A stretch of DNA of 64,000 nucleotides from Tanypteryx hageni (lineage: Eukaryota; Arthropoda; Insecta; Odonata; Petaluridae), in the NCBI GenBank assembly GCA_028673005.1, contig CM054116.1, positions 39,188,577 to 39,252,576 of the forward strand, written 5' to 3'. The notes under the pieces were generated by a model that was not told the origin of the DNA, searched no databases, and was given only the letters and a program-made list of their open reading frames with translations. Shown here in pieces: positions 1-10,849 of the stretch (position 1 is its first letter; each line of letters starts with the position of its first letter). Made by a program: the position numbers and the translations under genes.

Positions 1-2462
1 TCGCACCAGTACAAAGCTTTAAAATGCTTCTATATAATTTTAAATATAAACTTTCCATGAAAATAATCTAGTTTTGTGCCTATATAAACATATATACTGT
101 CAACGTGAAATTTAATACGGTTTGTTATACAGATCTTATTCTATTACTGAGCTTCCATGCTTTTAAAGGTTTTTGTTTTGTTTTGGGACTATACCTATTT
201 CTGTGGAAAATAAATATGCTTAAATATATAAACCGTTACTTACAGGGAAGATGATTAAAATTCAAACGATTGTTTTATTAAAGTATATTACGATAATTTT
301 TATATCGTTCAGATATTAATAATTACTCTTCTCTCATATCAAGTAGTTACGATATTATAAAACTTTTCTTTGATGAGCCGGTGTACATCAGAATTTCAGC
401 CATGGGCCAAATGATCTAACGTTAATCGCTGTGTACGAGTAACGTAATTCTTATTATTAAATACACTTAAAGTGAAGACGAACGCAGAATTAAGTTGAAA
501 TACTCAGTCGTGTCTCACCAAAATAAACCGTAGTCTCGAAAATAATATTCAAATTAGCCTCTAAGCTTAAGACATTCTTGTGCGAGCAAAATCAAAGGAA
601 ATGGTAAGGTTACCAGACACAAGAGAGAGGAAGAGGGAAGACATATTTGGGATATGGAAGGAGAGAGAGAGAGAGAAAGGCAAGAGAGAGAAAATATAGT
701 GGGATGGGAAAAGGAAGAGCCGAGGCGGGAATGGGATTATCGGTGGGAAGGCTAAAAAGGGAAGTCGCTTAGAGGGTGTTTTTCGAATGCTCCTTTTCCT
801 CTTTTCATTTTTTTAATTGCGTTACAGCGACGCATGCGCTCTTCCGAAATGGGGAGAGAGAAAGAGAGAGAGAGAGAACGAGAACATCTACGCAGAGAGA
901 GGCCTATAACCTCACCAAAGCTTTCACTCACTTTTAGCTCCACCACTCTCTCCCCATTTTCACTTCCTCTCGTCCTCGCCTTTTACTTTCTATCCATCTC
1001 CTCCTTTTGTGTGCATATTTCCTTCTCATATTCTATTAATCTCTCACTCTTCAAAGCATCATTTTTCAATTTTTTCTCTTTCTCCGTCTTTAAACTCTTT
1101 TCTTTCTCTATCTCTTTCTATATACACATACTTTCCATTTACTTTACCGGAATCTTTGCATTTCTTTTTTCCCTCCATTTGTCTTGCACCTTTTCTTTCT
1201 CTTTTCCTTCTCATTCCAGCCATTCCTTTCTCTCTTCGTCTCTCATCGTTTGCGATATGGGATGCTGATTTGACAGGCGTGGAAAAAATGGAAGAGAGGG
1301 AGAGAGCGAGAAAAGGGAGAGGGGTGGGAAAGCAAGGGTAGAGGGAGCGAGGGCGAGATTGCTTCGGAAACACAGGAGTTGGGGAGCGCTATTCATTTGT
1401 CAGAGCGCATCCGGAAATAAACTCCACCCTCCGCTTTCTCCTTCTAAAGGGAAAAATGAAAGTCACTGCTCGAAAGATGAAATATAGGAGCGGCGAGTGC
1501 CTATGGCGTCGGGATTTTTTGCGCAGAGGATTTTGCGTAGTTGGTGAAAATGTCAAGGGGATTAATTAGTTCTAGTTTGATCATGAGGAGTTTCAAAGCT
1601 CTTGGATATATTTCATCAAAGGTGTAGTTCTGTTATAGCGAGTTAAATGATTTGTGCGATTGAAAAATCATAACCTAGACGCTGAACGCCCGCGTTTTTT
1701 AAGAGTCCATTAAAAATAAATGGCAACACTCGTCTTAATTCAACTACTTATGGCCAGATCGCGTTTAACATCTTCGTAGCTGTGTCTGTCCCTTCTTACG
1801 TCGCAACAGTTCATTAAATGTTTTCAGACTTCATTTCCATCGTAGTGAATACTCGAACAATAGCCTGCTGTTTTGGAAGCATTTTTAAACTTTATCTTCG
1901 CTGCTCTGAAAATTATTGATAAATTTAAATAATAGAATTACAATAATTAATAATTCAAGAATTTAAATATATCAACAACATAAAATACTCAAAACATAAA
2001 GATATTTGTCTGGGGTTCTACAATGAGCAAAGAGTTATAGAAACTTGGATAACAGAATGATAAAGAACGCTTGCTAATCGCAAGTTTGTGGGTAGGATAG
2101 TGGAAGATGTCGATTTGTCGTGTAGTGTAAGATGAAGCACTTAGAGAATAGATAGGGGTTTTATCTAAGGGTCATTAACATTTTTCTTAGGAAAATGAGG
2201 TTAATGTATGATCTTTGATCAGATAAAATCGATAAACCTAATGGGACAAACATGTGAATCGAAGATGAATTACGGCGGGAGGTGACAGGTTGGCACCTTA
2301 TGGAGAAGAAAAAATTTAAAGGACTGTTGAGGAGCTTGAGAGAAATTGGAGATGCGGAACACTAAACGGGAGCAATAATCTAGAAGAGAGAGAGAGAGAG
2401 AGAGCAAAATTAACAAAGAGAGTACGGTGGACACAGATACTGGGAATTTCGATTATAGGTTG
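1..2462. other. Unique non-coding DNA, no gene seen
   Basis: AT-rich unique sequence apart from the purine/pyrimidine block listed separately. No frame resembles a known protein. The LINE remnant that follows on the minus strand may extend down to about 2,200, since some frames there stay partly open, but I could not match them to a LINE domain. Confidence 0.6.
618..1392. repeat. Alternating purine- and pyrimidine-rich low-complexity block
   Basis: The plus strand is GA-rich at about 618-765 and 845-905, CT-rich at about 925-1,255, then GA-rich again at 1,275-1,385. The overlapping open frames on both strands encode Ser/Phe/Leu-rich or Arg/Glu-rich peptides, as expected from composition alone, so no gene is called. 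Confidence 0.7.
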
Positions 2463-3050
2463 ATATTATACCTAGATTAGAACAAGAAAAGACAAAGCGA
2501 GATGAAACTATTTTGACATTACCGACGAATAGTAGTTTCCTCTCGAACACCACACCAAGGTTGTTTCTTCTAAGAAGAAATTACTTGGCCAAGAAGCTCA
2601 TAACGGGTCTGTATGAGAGATTTGCAAAGTGCGAAGGTCAGGGAAGAAAATTTGGAAGGGTTGGCTTACAGGTGCAAAAATGCTGGTCCAAGCGCAAAGA
2701 ATATCAGGAACATTTGGAGTGCAGCATGATCATCAGGGTAGTCAACCTGCTTGTAGATTTTGCAACCACCTGCATATAATAGAATTCCACAGGTTGGAGC
2801 GATTATATCCGCAAGACCGTCGATGTAAAAATTAAAGAGAACGGGACCGAGAGCACTTCCAAGCGAAACTCTGGAAGTAACAGGAGCAAAAGCAAATCAG
2901 TGTCCGCCAATCACATTCCGCTCGGTTCTGTTGGATAGAAAAGATAGAAAGGTGAAAGGAAACTGTGATGGTATTAAAGCGGATGGAAAGTTTATGAAGA
3001 AGGAGCTGATTGGTATCCGGTATATATGTAGCACACATGGGGTTCGGAAG
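2463..3050 (-). pseudogene. Decayed LINE reverse transcriptase (CR1/jockey-like)
   Basis: Read on the minus strand with several frame changes, this is the centre of a non-LTR reverse transcriptase. At about 2,900-3,020 one reads LLLHKLS and SFLSNRTERNVIGG, the usual stretch before the catalytic core. At 2,795-2,870 comes GSALGPVLFNFYIDGLADII, matching the family block GVPQGSVLGPLLFxIYINDL. At 2,738-2,782 comes LLYAGGCKIYKQVD, where family members have YADD, so both catalytic aspartates have become glycine. At about 2,530-2,570 follows DLGVVFERKLLF, a block found after the active site. Stop codons and frameshifts separate these pieces, so the copy is dead. No endonuclease domain and no clear 3' tail were found. 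It is not closely similar to the LINE at 33,488. The assignment to CR1/jockey rather than another clade is tentative. Confidence 0.75.
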
Positions 3051-4348
3051 ACTGCTTGACGTGATTAAGAATAATAAAGTGATTGCTCAAGGTGAACATT
3101 TTAGGAAGAAAAATGTAAAAATATAGGGCAAGGTTTATCTAATAAAGTCAGGGGTGAGCTGCCAATCGGGTAACAAGGGGCTCGCCATATGCAGGGGTAT
3201 GATGGCAATCTGTTAACAATTGGCTCGTTACATTTTAACAGTAAAGGAATAAATTAGAAATAAACTTACACAAGAATACAATGTATTATTTGTCAATTTA
3301 TATTTATTACAATTATTTATTGAAATTATAAATAAATAAACTATAACACTTGGGCATAGTTACCGGAAATAAGTTGATTGTATGAACTATTGCAAAGTTC
3401 AAATTTTCCTATTTTTTGGTACAATACTGAGTTATGTACTTATTGTATAAACAATTTTGCAACGCCCCGATGCTGTTATCATCGGGAGCGAACGATCGTC
3501 ATGAAAGGAGAAAGCTAATAATGGGATCATTAAAGGAAGACTAGACTTGAAAGATTAGATAGAATCTAATGATCGCTACAAGAATGACTAATTATTTCTA
3601 GCTTAAATGGATTTAAATATAACCTATTTTCTTGAAGATTTAAAATATTTTGTGTGATAATTAGAAGAGTAATGATTAGCGCAGTATGATCGGAGGTTTG
3701 TCGAAAGTCTAAAGTTAAAATAGTGGTGCGATTTAGGCAGAAGTATGAAGGAAGAGGTAGGATGACAGTTTTTAGTAATTTAAAGTGAATATTGGACCCA
3801 AAACATTACATCGCGCAACTCGAGTGAAATTAGTTATGTGGATCAGCCTGCACTCTCCATTTTTAGAATTAGTGCACGAATTTGAATACCCATTCCGTAG
3901 AAAAAGTGTTACTGTATTAATATAATGCTGTCAAATGTCATCAGAATATGAAGAATCCTGCATTACTTCACCGTATTGCCTCCACATACTTCTGTAATCT
4001 TTTATCTCTTCTGTTATATGAGTTACATTCCAATTTTGTCCAATTGTAAATTATTTGTTATAAGATAATTCTTTTCGTCTCATATGCATATTGTTTCATG
4101 CAGAATCCTATAACAATGCATTTTTCACTAAAAACATCCATCTGATGTATTTTTCCCATATACCGTTGTAATATAGACATCATAAGCTAAAATAGTAGAG
4201 AGAAATTAAATAAGATGCATTTATTAGATGACAAATTCTATTCGTTTAAAAATCGGTAAACTTTAAATGCGAATTCTGGCGGTTTTAACGGTTGTCGATT
4301 GTCTAGTTTTCACAGGAATAGTCTCAATTTACATCATACATTTGCAAT
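3051..4348. other. Unique AT-rich DNA, no gene seen
   Basis: No frame of interest. A small GC-richer hairpin, CCGATG facing CATCGG, lies near 3,466-3,484. Nothing else stands out between the LINE and hAT remnants. Confidence 0.55.
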
Positions 4349-5250
4349 TTAAAGAAGGTTCCATATCGCTTTTTGTTTTCCTGTTGGTCTTACAACAACC
4401 TTGAGTCGAACTCTAGTATCATCAGCAAGACGATGTTGGCGTAGCCAGGTCGGCACAAAAGGCACTGCATCCCAATCTGTTAAATATTTCCTCAATATTT
4501 TTATAGTCATCAGATTGGACACATGGCTAATTGTGTTTACTCCTTTCACATGTGGCTATACAGTTCATTACACTAAAACCTCGTTCAGCTTCTGCGATGC
4601 TGATTACAATTATGTTAGCGATTTTCTTATCTTTTGCAATAGTAGGTGGAAAAGGAACATCGGAGGCTTTAGTTCACAAAATTCCTGAAATTATTAATAT
4701 CGATTTTAAATTTTAATAACCTATTTAGCTGCTGTAATTTCTTTTCCCCTTTTAGCCATGGAGAAAGTATTTCCTCAAAGTTCCAAGAGGTTGGTTCCAA
4801 AAATCAAAGTGTGCTAAAAGGTATTCGTATTGCTTATGATTATTTGAATCGTTCCCACATTCAGTGTACTCTGGTTTGAAAAAAGTGATTTGTTGATAAA
4901 AGTCTGGCTGTCTAATTATCAATAACACTTTGAATTAGTTGACCTCTAGAAAGAGAGTTTGTTATCTTCGATGTACTGCTTTGAAATGATATGCATTTAT
5001 AAATATCAGATTTAATTAACTGAAAAACTTCTTCGTGTCTACCAATATTTTCCTTAAGAGATTGCATTGTTCTTATTGTGCGTTTTATAAGTTTGTCGGC
5101 TCTTTGTAAAGTTGTTGACCGTGACTGTAAAGCGTTTGATAACAAGGATATCTCTTCTAAAATATCTATCATCAGAGCTAAATCACTGAGTAAATTTACA
5201 TTAGACATTTTTTTTGCCATTCCTTCAAATGTTGTGTTAGGTATGTCCGT
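4349..5250 (-). pseudogene. Decayed hAT-superfamily transposase, C-terminal half
   Basis: Three collinear minus-strand blocks fit a hAT transposase of the type related to vertebrate KIAA1586/ZMYM proteins. The first, 5,220 down to 4,912, is an alpha-helical stretch (SDLALMIDILEEISLLSNAL...TTLQRADKLIKR) resembling the region before the dimerization domain. The second, about 4,830-4,720, contains FEPTSWNFEEI, like the family's 'LDPxxWP' segment, but has stop codons. The third has EAERGFSVMN at about 4,566-4,595, then a frameshift near 4,535, then ISHVSNLMTIKILRKYLTDW and HRLADDTRVR down to 4,349. This is the typical hAT C-terminal dimerization signature. The N-terminal BED finger, most of the catalytic core and the terminal repeats were not found. 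The copy is clearly inactive. Confidence 0.75.
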
Positions 5251-5596
5251 AAGTCTCTAAATAACACCTGCATCCATTAACAGAAAAACAGTAAAAATCA
5301 ATATTCATTTGAAATAACGAGGAAAAATATCTATTATTAAATTTCTGGAAATAAAACCCAATTCATGTACTTAACAGTTCACTAAAATGACTGTGAGAGA
5401 CCCGCGTTGATGGACGGGAAAATATAAATCTTCACTTTTGGATTCGGAAGTTAGGAGAGGTAAACCACTAAAAAAAGTCCTTTATTAGCGCTGCAAAACA
5501 TTTGCAATATTTTAAACTTCAAAAGCTTGTGATTGACTCTTACTTTGAACTCGCGGATAAAAATCAGTGCTGCACGTTGACACCCGAAGTTTGCGG

Positions 5597-5697
5597 AAAA
5601 ATTCACGGAAGACAATTCATCGAAAGAATAATTCACCGAAAGAATATGTCACCGAATATCAATCCATCGAACGAACAAGTCGTCGAAAGATGAGAAA
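5597..5697. repeat. Degenerate ~17-bp minisatellite
   Basis: About six imperfect copies of a unit close to AATTCACCGAAAGAATA follow one another, with variants such as ATCGAAAGAATAATTC and GTCGTCGAAAGATGAG. A related inverted piece, TTCTTTCGATGAATTTTTGA, lies about 45 bp downstream near 5,743-5,762, so the array may be part of a small element with inverted ends. Confidence 0.55.
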
Positions 5698-6299
5698 AAT
5701 AATTTTTAATTGTTGTGAATAAATTGTTTTTTGGTATATTGTTCTTTCGATGAATTTTTGATGCATATACATCCAAATCCAAAGTGAGTCGTGTAAATTC
5801 GCCTCGAGAAAAGAAAAGGCTAAAAAAAACGAAACTATTTATCGTTACTATATATAGTACATGCGTCCGATAAAGTTTAACAAAGGGCTTGTTGAATGTG
5901 TCTAAATTTAAAAAAGGGCTCGCGCGAGCCCCACCTAGACCCCTCCAGCTCACTCCTGAATATAGTTAATCAGTTAACTGCGCCTAAGGATTCATAGAAG
6001 ATAGAAGATATGGGAGCAACAAAAACATTACTTGAAACTATGATCAAGTTCGGTAACCTCAGCTGTTACAAATTCCATCTCCACGTAATTTAGCTATAGG
6101 TTTATCTAAGTTTCGTATATGGAGGGCTTAACCGCAGCAGAGAATTGGAAATTAACGCACATGACTATCGATCTTTGGTGCTACGCAGGATTGTTTAGAA
6201 TGAAAATATTTGGGGTGAATGGTTTTGAGGGAGATTGCGCGATGTGGAATCGGAGAGAAATTGCTCCCGAGAAGGAGTGCGAGTATATATATATATGGC

Positions 6300-6835
6300 G
6301 GGAATAAAGAGCACTCTCCCATCAGCAAGTGGTAAGGGAGGAGAATGCTTCGGGTGATGTGGAGGAGGAGAGAATGGTGGGCAACGGAAACTAGGGAAGA
6401 GAGGGAGAGAAAGAGGGAAAGGGAGGAGAGAGGCTTGGGTTATAGCGATAGGGTGCGAGGTGAGAAAGGATAGAATTCGCAGGGGAGCAGAGGGAATGAA
6501 GCGAGGAGTACGGGCGGGTGAGCGAACAGAATGGTGGAGATGGCGATGGTGAAAGGCTTGATAGGGCGAAGGTCGGGTTGGAAGAGATTCGTTGAAGGAT
6601 TCCAAATTGAAATACTCCTCTCCCTCTTACTCCGCCCCTCCTACGCCCCACCCATCCTAACCTCTCTCTCTCACTCGCACCTCCCCTCAGGTCCACGCCC
6701 TTCCCCTTCCGTCACTTCCCTTTCCCATTCCTCTCGGAAAAATCTTTCAGTTCCACTCCAGCCTCCGGCCCATAAGCTTCTATCCGTTTTCCTTCCCTCC
6801 CTTTTCTCTCTCTCTTTAGAGTATTTACTCTATTC
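6300..6835. repeat. Purine-rich tract switching to pyrimidine-rich
   Basis: GA-rich on the plus strand from about 6,300 to 6,545, then CT-rich from about 6,600 to 6,835, with a further CT stretch at 7,011-7,080. Open frames of 100-158 codons on both strands are Pro/Ser/Leu-rich and reflect composition. Confidence 0.7.
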
Positions 6836-7246
6836 TTTCCTCCACGATTGCAGTTGCTACAAGAATGTTTACAGTACAGTATTTGGAGCCAACGTAACGT
6901 TTTTAACGCTTAAAATAACTCTCCTAAGGTGTTTAAGGCATGAAAACGATTTTCTTTACGTTGACAGGGATATATTACTCTATCTAGAAAGTGATTCTAG
7001 CCGCTAAGCTGTGCATCTCTCTTCTGCTTCCTCTTCTCCTTCTCACGTTTACTTTTCCTCTTCCTTAATTACCTCTCTCCATGTTCCTTTTTGCAACAAC
7101 ACACCTTCCCATCTCTTTTCGTTCTCATTCATCTATGGTTTACTTCCAATTACGCCCGCTGATGAATAAGAGGTACGGTGGAATCAATGATTTACTTTTT
7201 ACTAGCTATATTACCCGGCGTTTCTCGGGACGTCAGGTAATTCACA

Positions 7247-7627
7247 TTAGTTCAATGCTTCTTTGTACACGACATTTGTAGTCTTTTCATCAGGGGTGCA
7301 AACAAAACTATCCCTGGTGCTACTCACTCTCAAGCAAGTCACATAAAGCTGCCCGTGTGAGAAGCAGCTTGATCGTAAGTCAACACCTGCTACTCGGAGC
7401 GTCTGCCTCTGTGCCTTATTAATCGTCATGGCGAAACAGACGCTCAGAGGGAACTGCAGGCATTTGAACTCGAATGGGTAACTTGTTGGTATAAGGGGTA
7501 TTCTGGGGATGAAGACCGATGCTCCTTTACCGCATCCCGTTAAAATTGTCACTTCAATGACATTCTTTTGGAGGGTTTTTACCTGCAATCGAGTCCCATT
7601 ACATAGCTTAAAACAATCCAGTATCAG
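7247..7627 (-). pseudogene. Helitron Pif1-like helicase, C-terminal fragment
   Basis: The open frame encodes about 126 residues of the end of a Helitron RepHel protein, the replication initiator/helicase that moves Helitrons by rolling-circle replication. LCNGTRLQVKTLQKNVIE is followed by a TGCGKG block, IPRIPLIPTSYPFEFKCLQF, FAMTINKAQRQTL (helicase motif V; relatives usually have KAQGQTL) and FSHGQLYVTCLRVSS (motif VI; relatives usually have YVACSRV). The gene's own stop codon is at 7,247, about 45 bp before the element's 3' end, which is normal spacing. Upstream the frame meets a stop at about 7,630 where the rest was deleted. The Walker A motif and Rep domain are absent, so this cannot be functional. 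The frame being open suggests the deletion is not very old. Confidence 0.88.
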
Positions 7628-7754
7628 TTAAGAGAGCGATAGTTCATTCAGCACGGAGGTTGGATGAAGACATCTGGACTGAGCCCTGAGCCACAGTAAG
7701 CTAGCGCGTGGTCACCTCCCACTCCGCCGTCACCCCCCACTCCGCCGGCCGACC

Positions 7755-7930
7755 CCCACTTATGCCCGTCTTGATCTCGCATATTGGTCAGACAAAGTAA
7801 CCAAGTATATAAGAAAGTTACATTTTTGGATTCAGCTCACCTCCCACTTCTGCCCGAGTCTTGATCTCGCACATCGGTCAGACAAAATAACAAAGTGTAT
7901 AAGAAAGTTGCAATTTTGGATTCGGCTCTT
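7755..7930. repeat. 88-bp imperfect tandem duplication inside the Helitron
   Basis: Two adjacent copies start with CCCACTT at 7,755 and 7,843. They share TCTTGATCTCGCA, GGTCAGACAAA, TATAAGAAAGTT and TTTTTGGATTC (TTTTGGATTC in the second copy). They differ at several positions, so the duplication is not recent. Confidence 0.75.
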
Positions 7931-8216
7931 CAAAAACCGTTAAAATGAAGCGCCGCAAACCACGGTTTTCTTCAAAAAGTATGTACCTCCCCCCCGTAAA
8001 CCACCCCCACCAAAACGTTTTTTGGCTACGCTACATAGCCTAGTTGGATCATTCTAAAGATACCCTGCAAGTTTCATCAAAATCCGTTCAGCCGTTTTTG
8101 CGTGATGCTATAACAAACAAACAGACAGACAGAACTTCAATTTTATTAAAATAGATATGTAGATTATATGTAGGCTTGGTAGAATTCGAAGTTTATTTTT
8201 TTAATCGACAATTTAA

Positions 8217-8345
8217 ATCGACGTTTATTTTCCCGAGAGATTTTCGACGAATATCGACGCTTAAAATTACTGCTTTATATAATTCGACGTTTATTTTCCA
8301 GAGAGATTTTTGACAAATATCGAAGCCTCAAATAATTATTACTTA
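8217..8345. repeat. Two-copy 65-bp tandem repeat
   Basis: The block TCGACGTTTATTTTCC followed by GAGAGATTTT appears at about 8,219 and again at 8,284. The copies differ at a handful of sites. It sits just inside the left end of the TA-flanked element. Confidence 0.65.
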
Positions 8346-8439
8346 CATATATGGCTGGCAGTATTTGGCCTTTCAATTCGATGATTTAAATTTACTTTTT
8401 ATTTCGAAACTCTACGTCAAATTTACGATTATTTTACAA

Positions 8440-8650
8440 TACTTTGGGTATCTTTTTATATGAATACTCCACGTCTGTCCGTCCGTCCGTCCCCCCTTTT
8501 ATCCCTTGAACAGTTTGTCATAGAGAAATGCTCTAAACGCCATTTGTTTCTGCCAACTAGGAGACCCCGGGAAAACTATTTTCGTTTACATTAGTGTCCC
8601 GGATTTGACTCCGGGAGACGATTACAATGTACCATATGTTTACAAAGGAA
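8440..8650 (+). repeat. Interspersed repeat with GTCC-rich head (family D)
   Basis: Shares, in the same order, with the reverse complement of 39,600-39,905: the CTGTCCGTCCGTCC stretch, GAACAGTTTGTCATAGAGAA (other copy GAACTGTTTATCGTAGAGAA), TTTGTTTCTGCCAACTAGG and GAGACCCC. No coding capacity is seen. It lies nested inside the TA-flanked element. The extent to the right is uncertain. Confidence 0.6.
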
Positions 8651-10849
8651 CTTTGTTTTTTCAAGGTGCAAAACTATAAAATATCTTATATTTGCAATGT
8701 TTAGACGATACACGGAAGAACTTGTCAGAAACGCGTTTCTTTTCGACATTTTGTCTTTTTCGTACTCTTTCCGGGTGTTGCCAAGGCGACCCGCATTGTT
8801 GCCTGCGATTGAATTAGCGTCTATTAAGCCTTCAAATAGACAAAAGAATTGCGTTATTCGCTTCGCGATTTTTACGAAGCATCGAAATTATAGCTGTATA
8901 AATGCCAAACGTAACGTTGCGACGTTAATAATTGAAGATTATTTTTATTCAGTAAACTGCGTGTGGGCTGTGGGCATATTTAAAAATGACGATTGTAAGC
9001 GTGCTGATTTTTGAGTGACTTCGCAAAAGTTTTTGCGGGTACCACTAGTTTATTTTTATAGGACATTAAATAGCAAAATGGTTAGCGTGCTGTCTTCAAA
9101 TGACCACCGAAATTCCTTTCTTCCGAGCCTCAAGGAACTCTCAGCAGGACATATCCATGACCTTATCTGTATTGTGGGGCTAGTAGAATATCCCACAATT
9201 AGGTCGGCAAATATAATCTCTAGAACATCAAAAGGGCTAAGAAACCTGTTCTCGAAACTACCTTAGGGCCTTACGGTTGCCTGATTGTTCCGAGTAGAAG
9301 AGTAAGCTTTTCAAAAAGACGCATATTTGAGTGTAGGGTAATGCCCTTCTTTCAGTCCCACTGTTAATGCAAGCCCAGAAAAGGAACTAAATCGTAGATT
9401 GGAAATAATATATTGAGAAAAAAGTAAACAGAGACGACATTAATATTATAATTCAGAATAGGTTTTTAGACGTTTACTTCTCCATTTTGTTGGAAAATCG
9501 ACGCTTATCCGACGACTATTCATTTTCGTAGATTTTGAAAAATTTAAAAATTCGACGTTTTTCGATTTAAATTGAATCCTACCAAGCCTAATTATATTGA
9601 TGTACATTCTGATTTTCCTGTGTCGGAACCTTTTGGATGCCGTCTTCGTTTTTTTGACGACCTTTGGACGCGTGCGAGTAAAAGTAGAAGGTAAGCAGAA
9701 GAGACGGCGATTAAAGAGGCGCGTTTCTTCTTTGTTATCTCTTGAAACGAGATGATTTAGTCTGAAGGGATTTTTCGCTATCGGGGTATAAAGAAAAAGA
9801 TGCGAATTTCTCGTGTAAAGTTAATCATATTGTATTTTGTCTGGGCGTCTTTTTTAATGTTACGGATTCACTAATAGTCTCTTCATTCACTATTCTTAAC
9901 TTTTTTCTTCAGAATTATCAGTTTATTTTATTTTTTAAATCTGTAGTTTCACAAAAATTTCAATTATTTTATACGAAGTTGATCGAATATGAAGATTAGA
10001 ATTACGAGTCTCTATTTAGTCTCTTTTTTGACTTTCTTGACCTCCTGTGTAACTTCATGTCTTGATAAAATCCAACTATACATTTCATGTTAATTCACGA
10101 ATATAATTTGTGTATTTGGCAAATAAATACTTTTGAAAAGTATATTTTACTCAGCTAAGGTAAATATGAACATTTGAAAAATAATCCGATATATTTATAT
10201 AGCTAATGTATTCCTAATATCATATTAAGTGTATGAGAAATGTTTTCAATTCGATGTACAAAAAATCTTAAACGTTATTCAAACAGATTTTTTCTTATGT
10301 TGAAAGATCGTCATCTTCACAGGTCATATTGAAGATCATTTTATTAATCGAATTTTGATCATAGAAGGATTCTTAAGGATTTATTACAATAAGTTTTAAA
10401 AGTAATGCATATTAAATTTTTATCGGTTATAGAATTGCTATTCGGTTATTCCTTTCCAAATTAGAGAAGAGGATGTTAATATTAATAAACCTTCATTTTT
10501 TATGGATAGTTTGTTATTTTTATTGTGGTTGGATGGTTTGTCTTTATGCATTTGATATCAACTGAATAATTGAGTTTTACCTTCGCCAAACAATCCGCCA
10601 AAATCTGTTGTGTTCCTTAAAACAACGGATTTATTTAACATGCTCTCCATGGCAGAAACAGATCAACCCAATTTCGTTTCGATGAAAATTTAAACCATTT
10701 TCACAGTTCGATTCTTCATTTAAATGGTTTATCGCCTCCCATAATCGCCGCAAAAAACTAGAATAAGAGAAACGTATCGTTTAACATACTCTACACCCTT
10801 TACTTAAATCAAACAATTAATGTCGAGGTCGATAACATCCCCCAAGTCT

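Larger units (their letters stand above)
5251..7201. other. Unique DNA with short repeats, no gene seen
   Basis: Contains the ~17-bp minisatellite and the GA-to-CT tract listed separately, plus a 16-bp palindrome GGGCTCGCGCGAGCCC near 5,917-5,933. The minus-strand open frame across that palindrome (5,633-5,953) has no recognisable domain and runs through the minisatellite, so it is not called as a gene. Confidence 0.5.
7202..8155 (-). mobile_element. Internally deleted Helitron with both termini
   Basis: Read on the minus strand the element starts with TCTATTTTAATAAAATTG (from 8,155), preceded by A. It ends in CTAG (7,205 to 7,202), followed by T. This is the Helitron pattern of 5' TC, 3' CTRR and insertion between A and T. 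A short hairpin (CCCG at 7,214-7,217 facing CGGG at 7,226-7,229) lies 8 bp inside the 3' end, also typical. The 5' part has the leader common in arthropod elements: GTCTGTCTGTTTGTT, then CATCACGCAAAAACGGCTG. Between the ends only the C-terminal helicase remnant survives, so the Rep nuclease and most of the helicase are gone. An 88-bp imperfect duplication lies in the middle. Confidence 0.85.
8173..9588. mobile_element. TA-flanked terminal-inverted-repeat element, no transposase
   Basis: GGCTTGGTAGAATTC at 8,173 faces GAATCCTACCAAGCC ending at 9,588, one mismatch in 15. TA dinucleotides lie at 8,171-8,172 and 9,589-9,590, consistent with a TA target duplication. A second inner block, ATTTAAATCGACG near the left end, matches CGACGTTTTTCGATTTAAAT near the right end in inverted order. 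The TA target suggests a Tc1/mariner- or pogo-related origin, but neither termini nor interior allow a firm family call. The interior has no transposase frame. It holds a 65-bp tandem repeat, a copy of another repeat family (8,440-8,650) and an 8-bp hairpin ATTGTGGG/CCCACAAT near 9,170-9,200. Confidence 0.65.
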
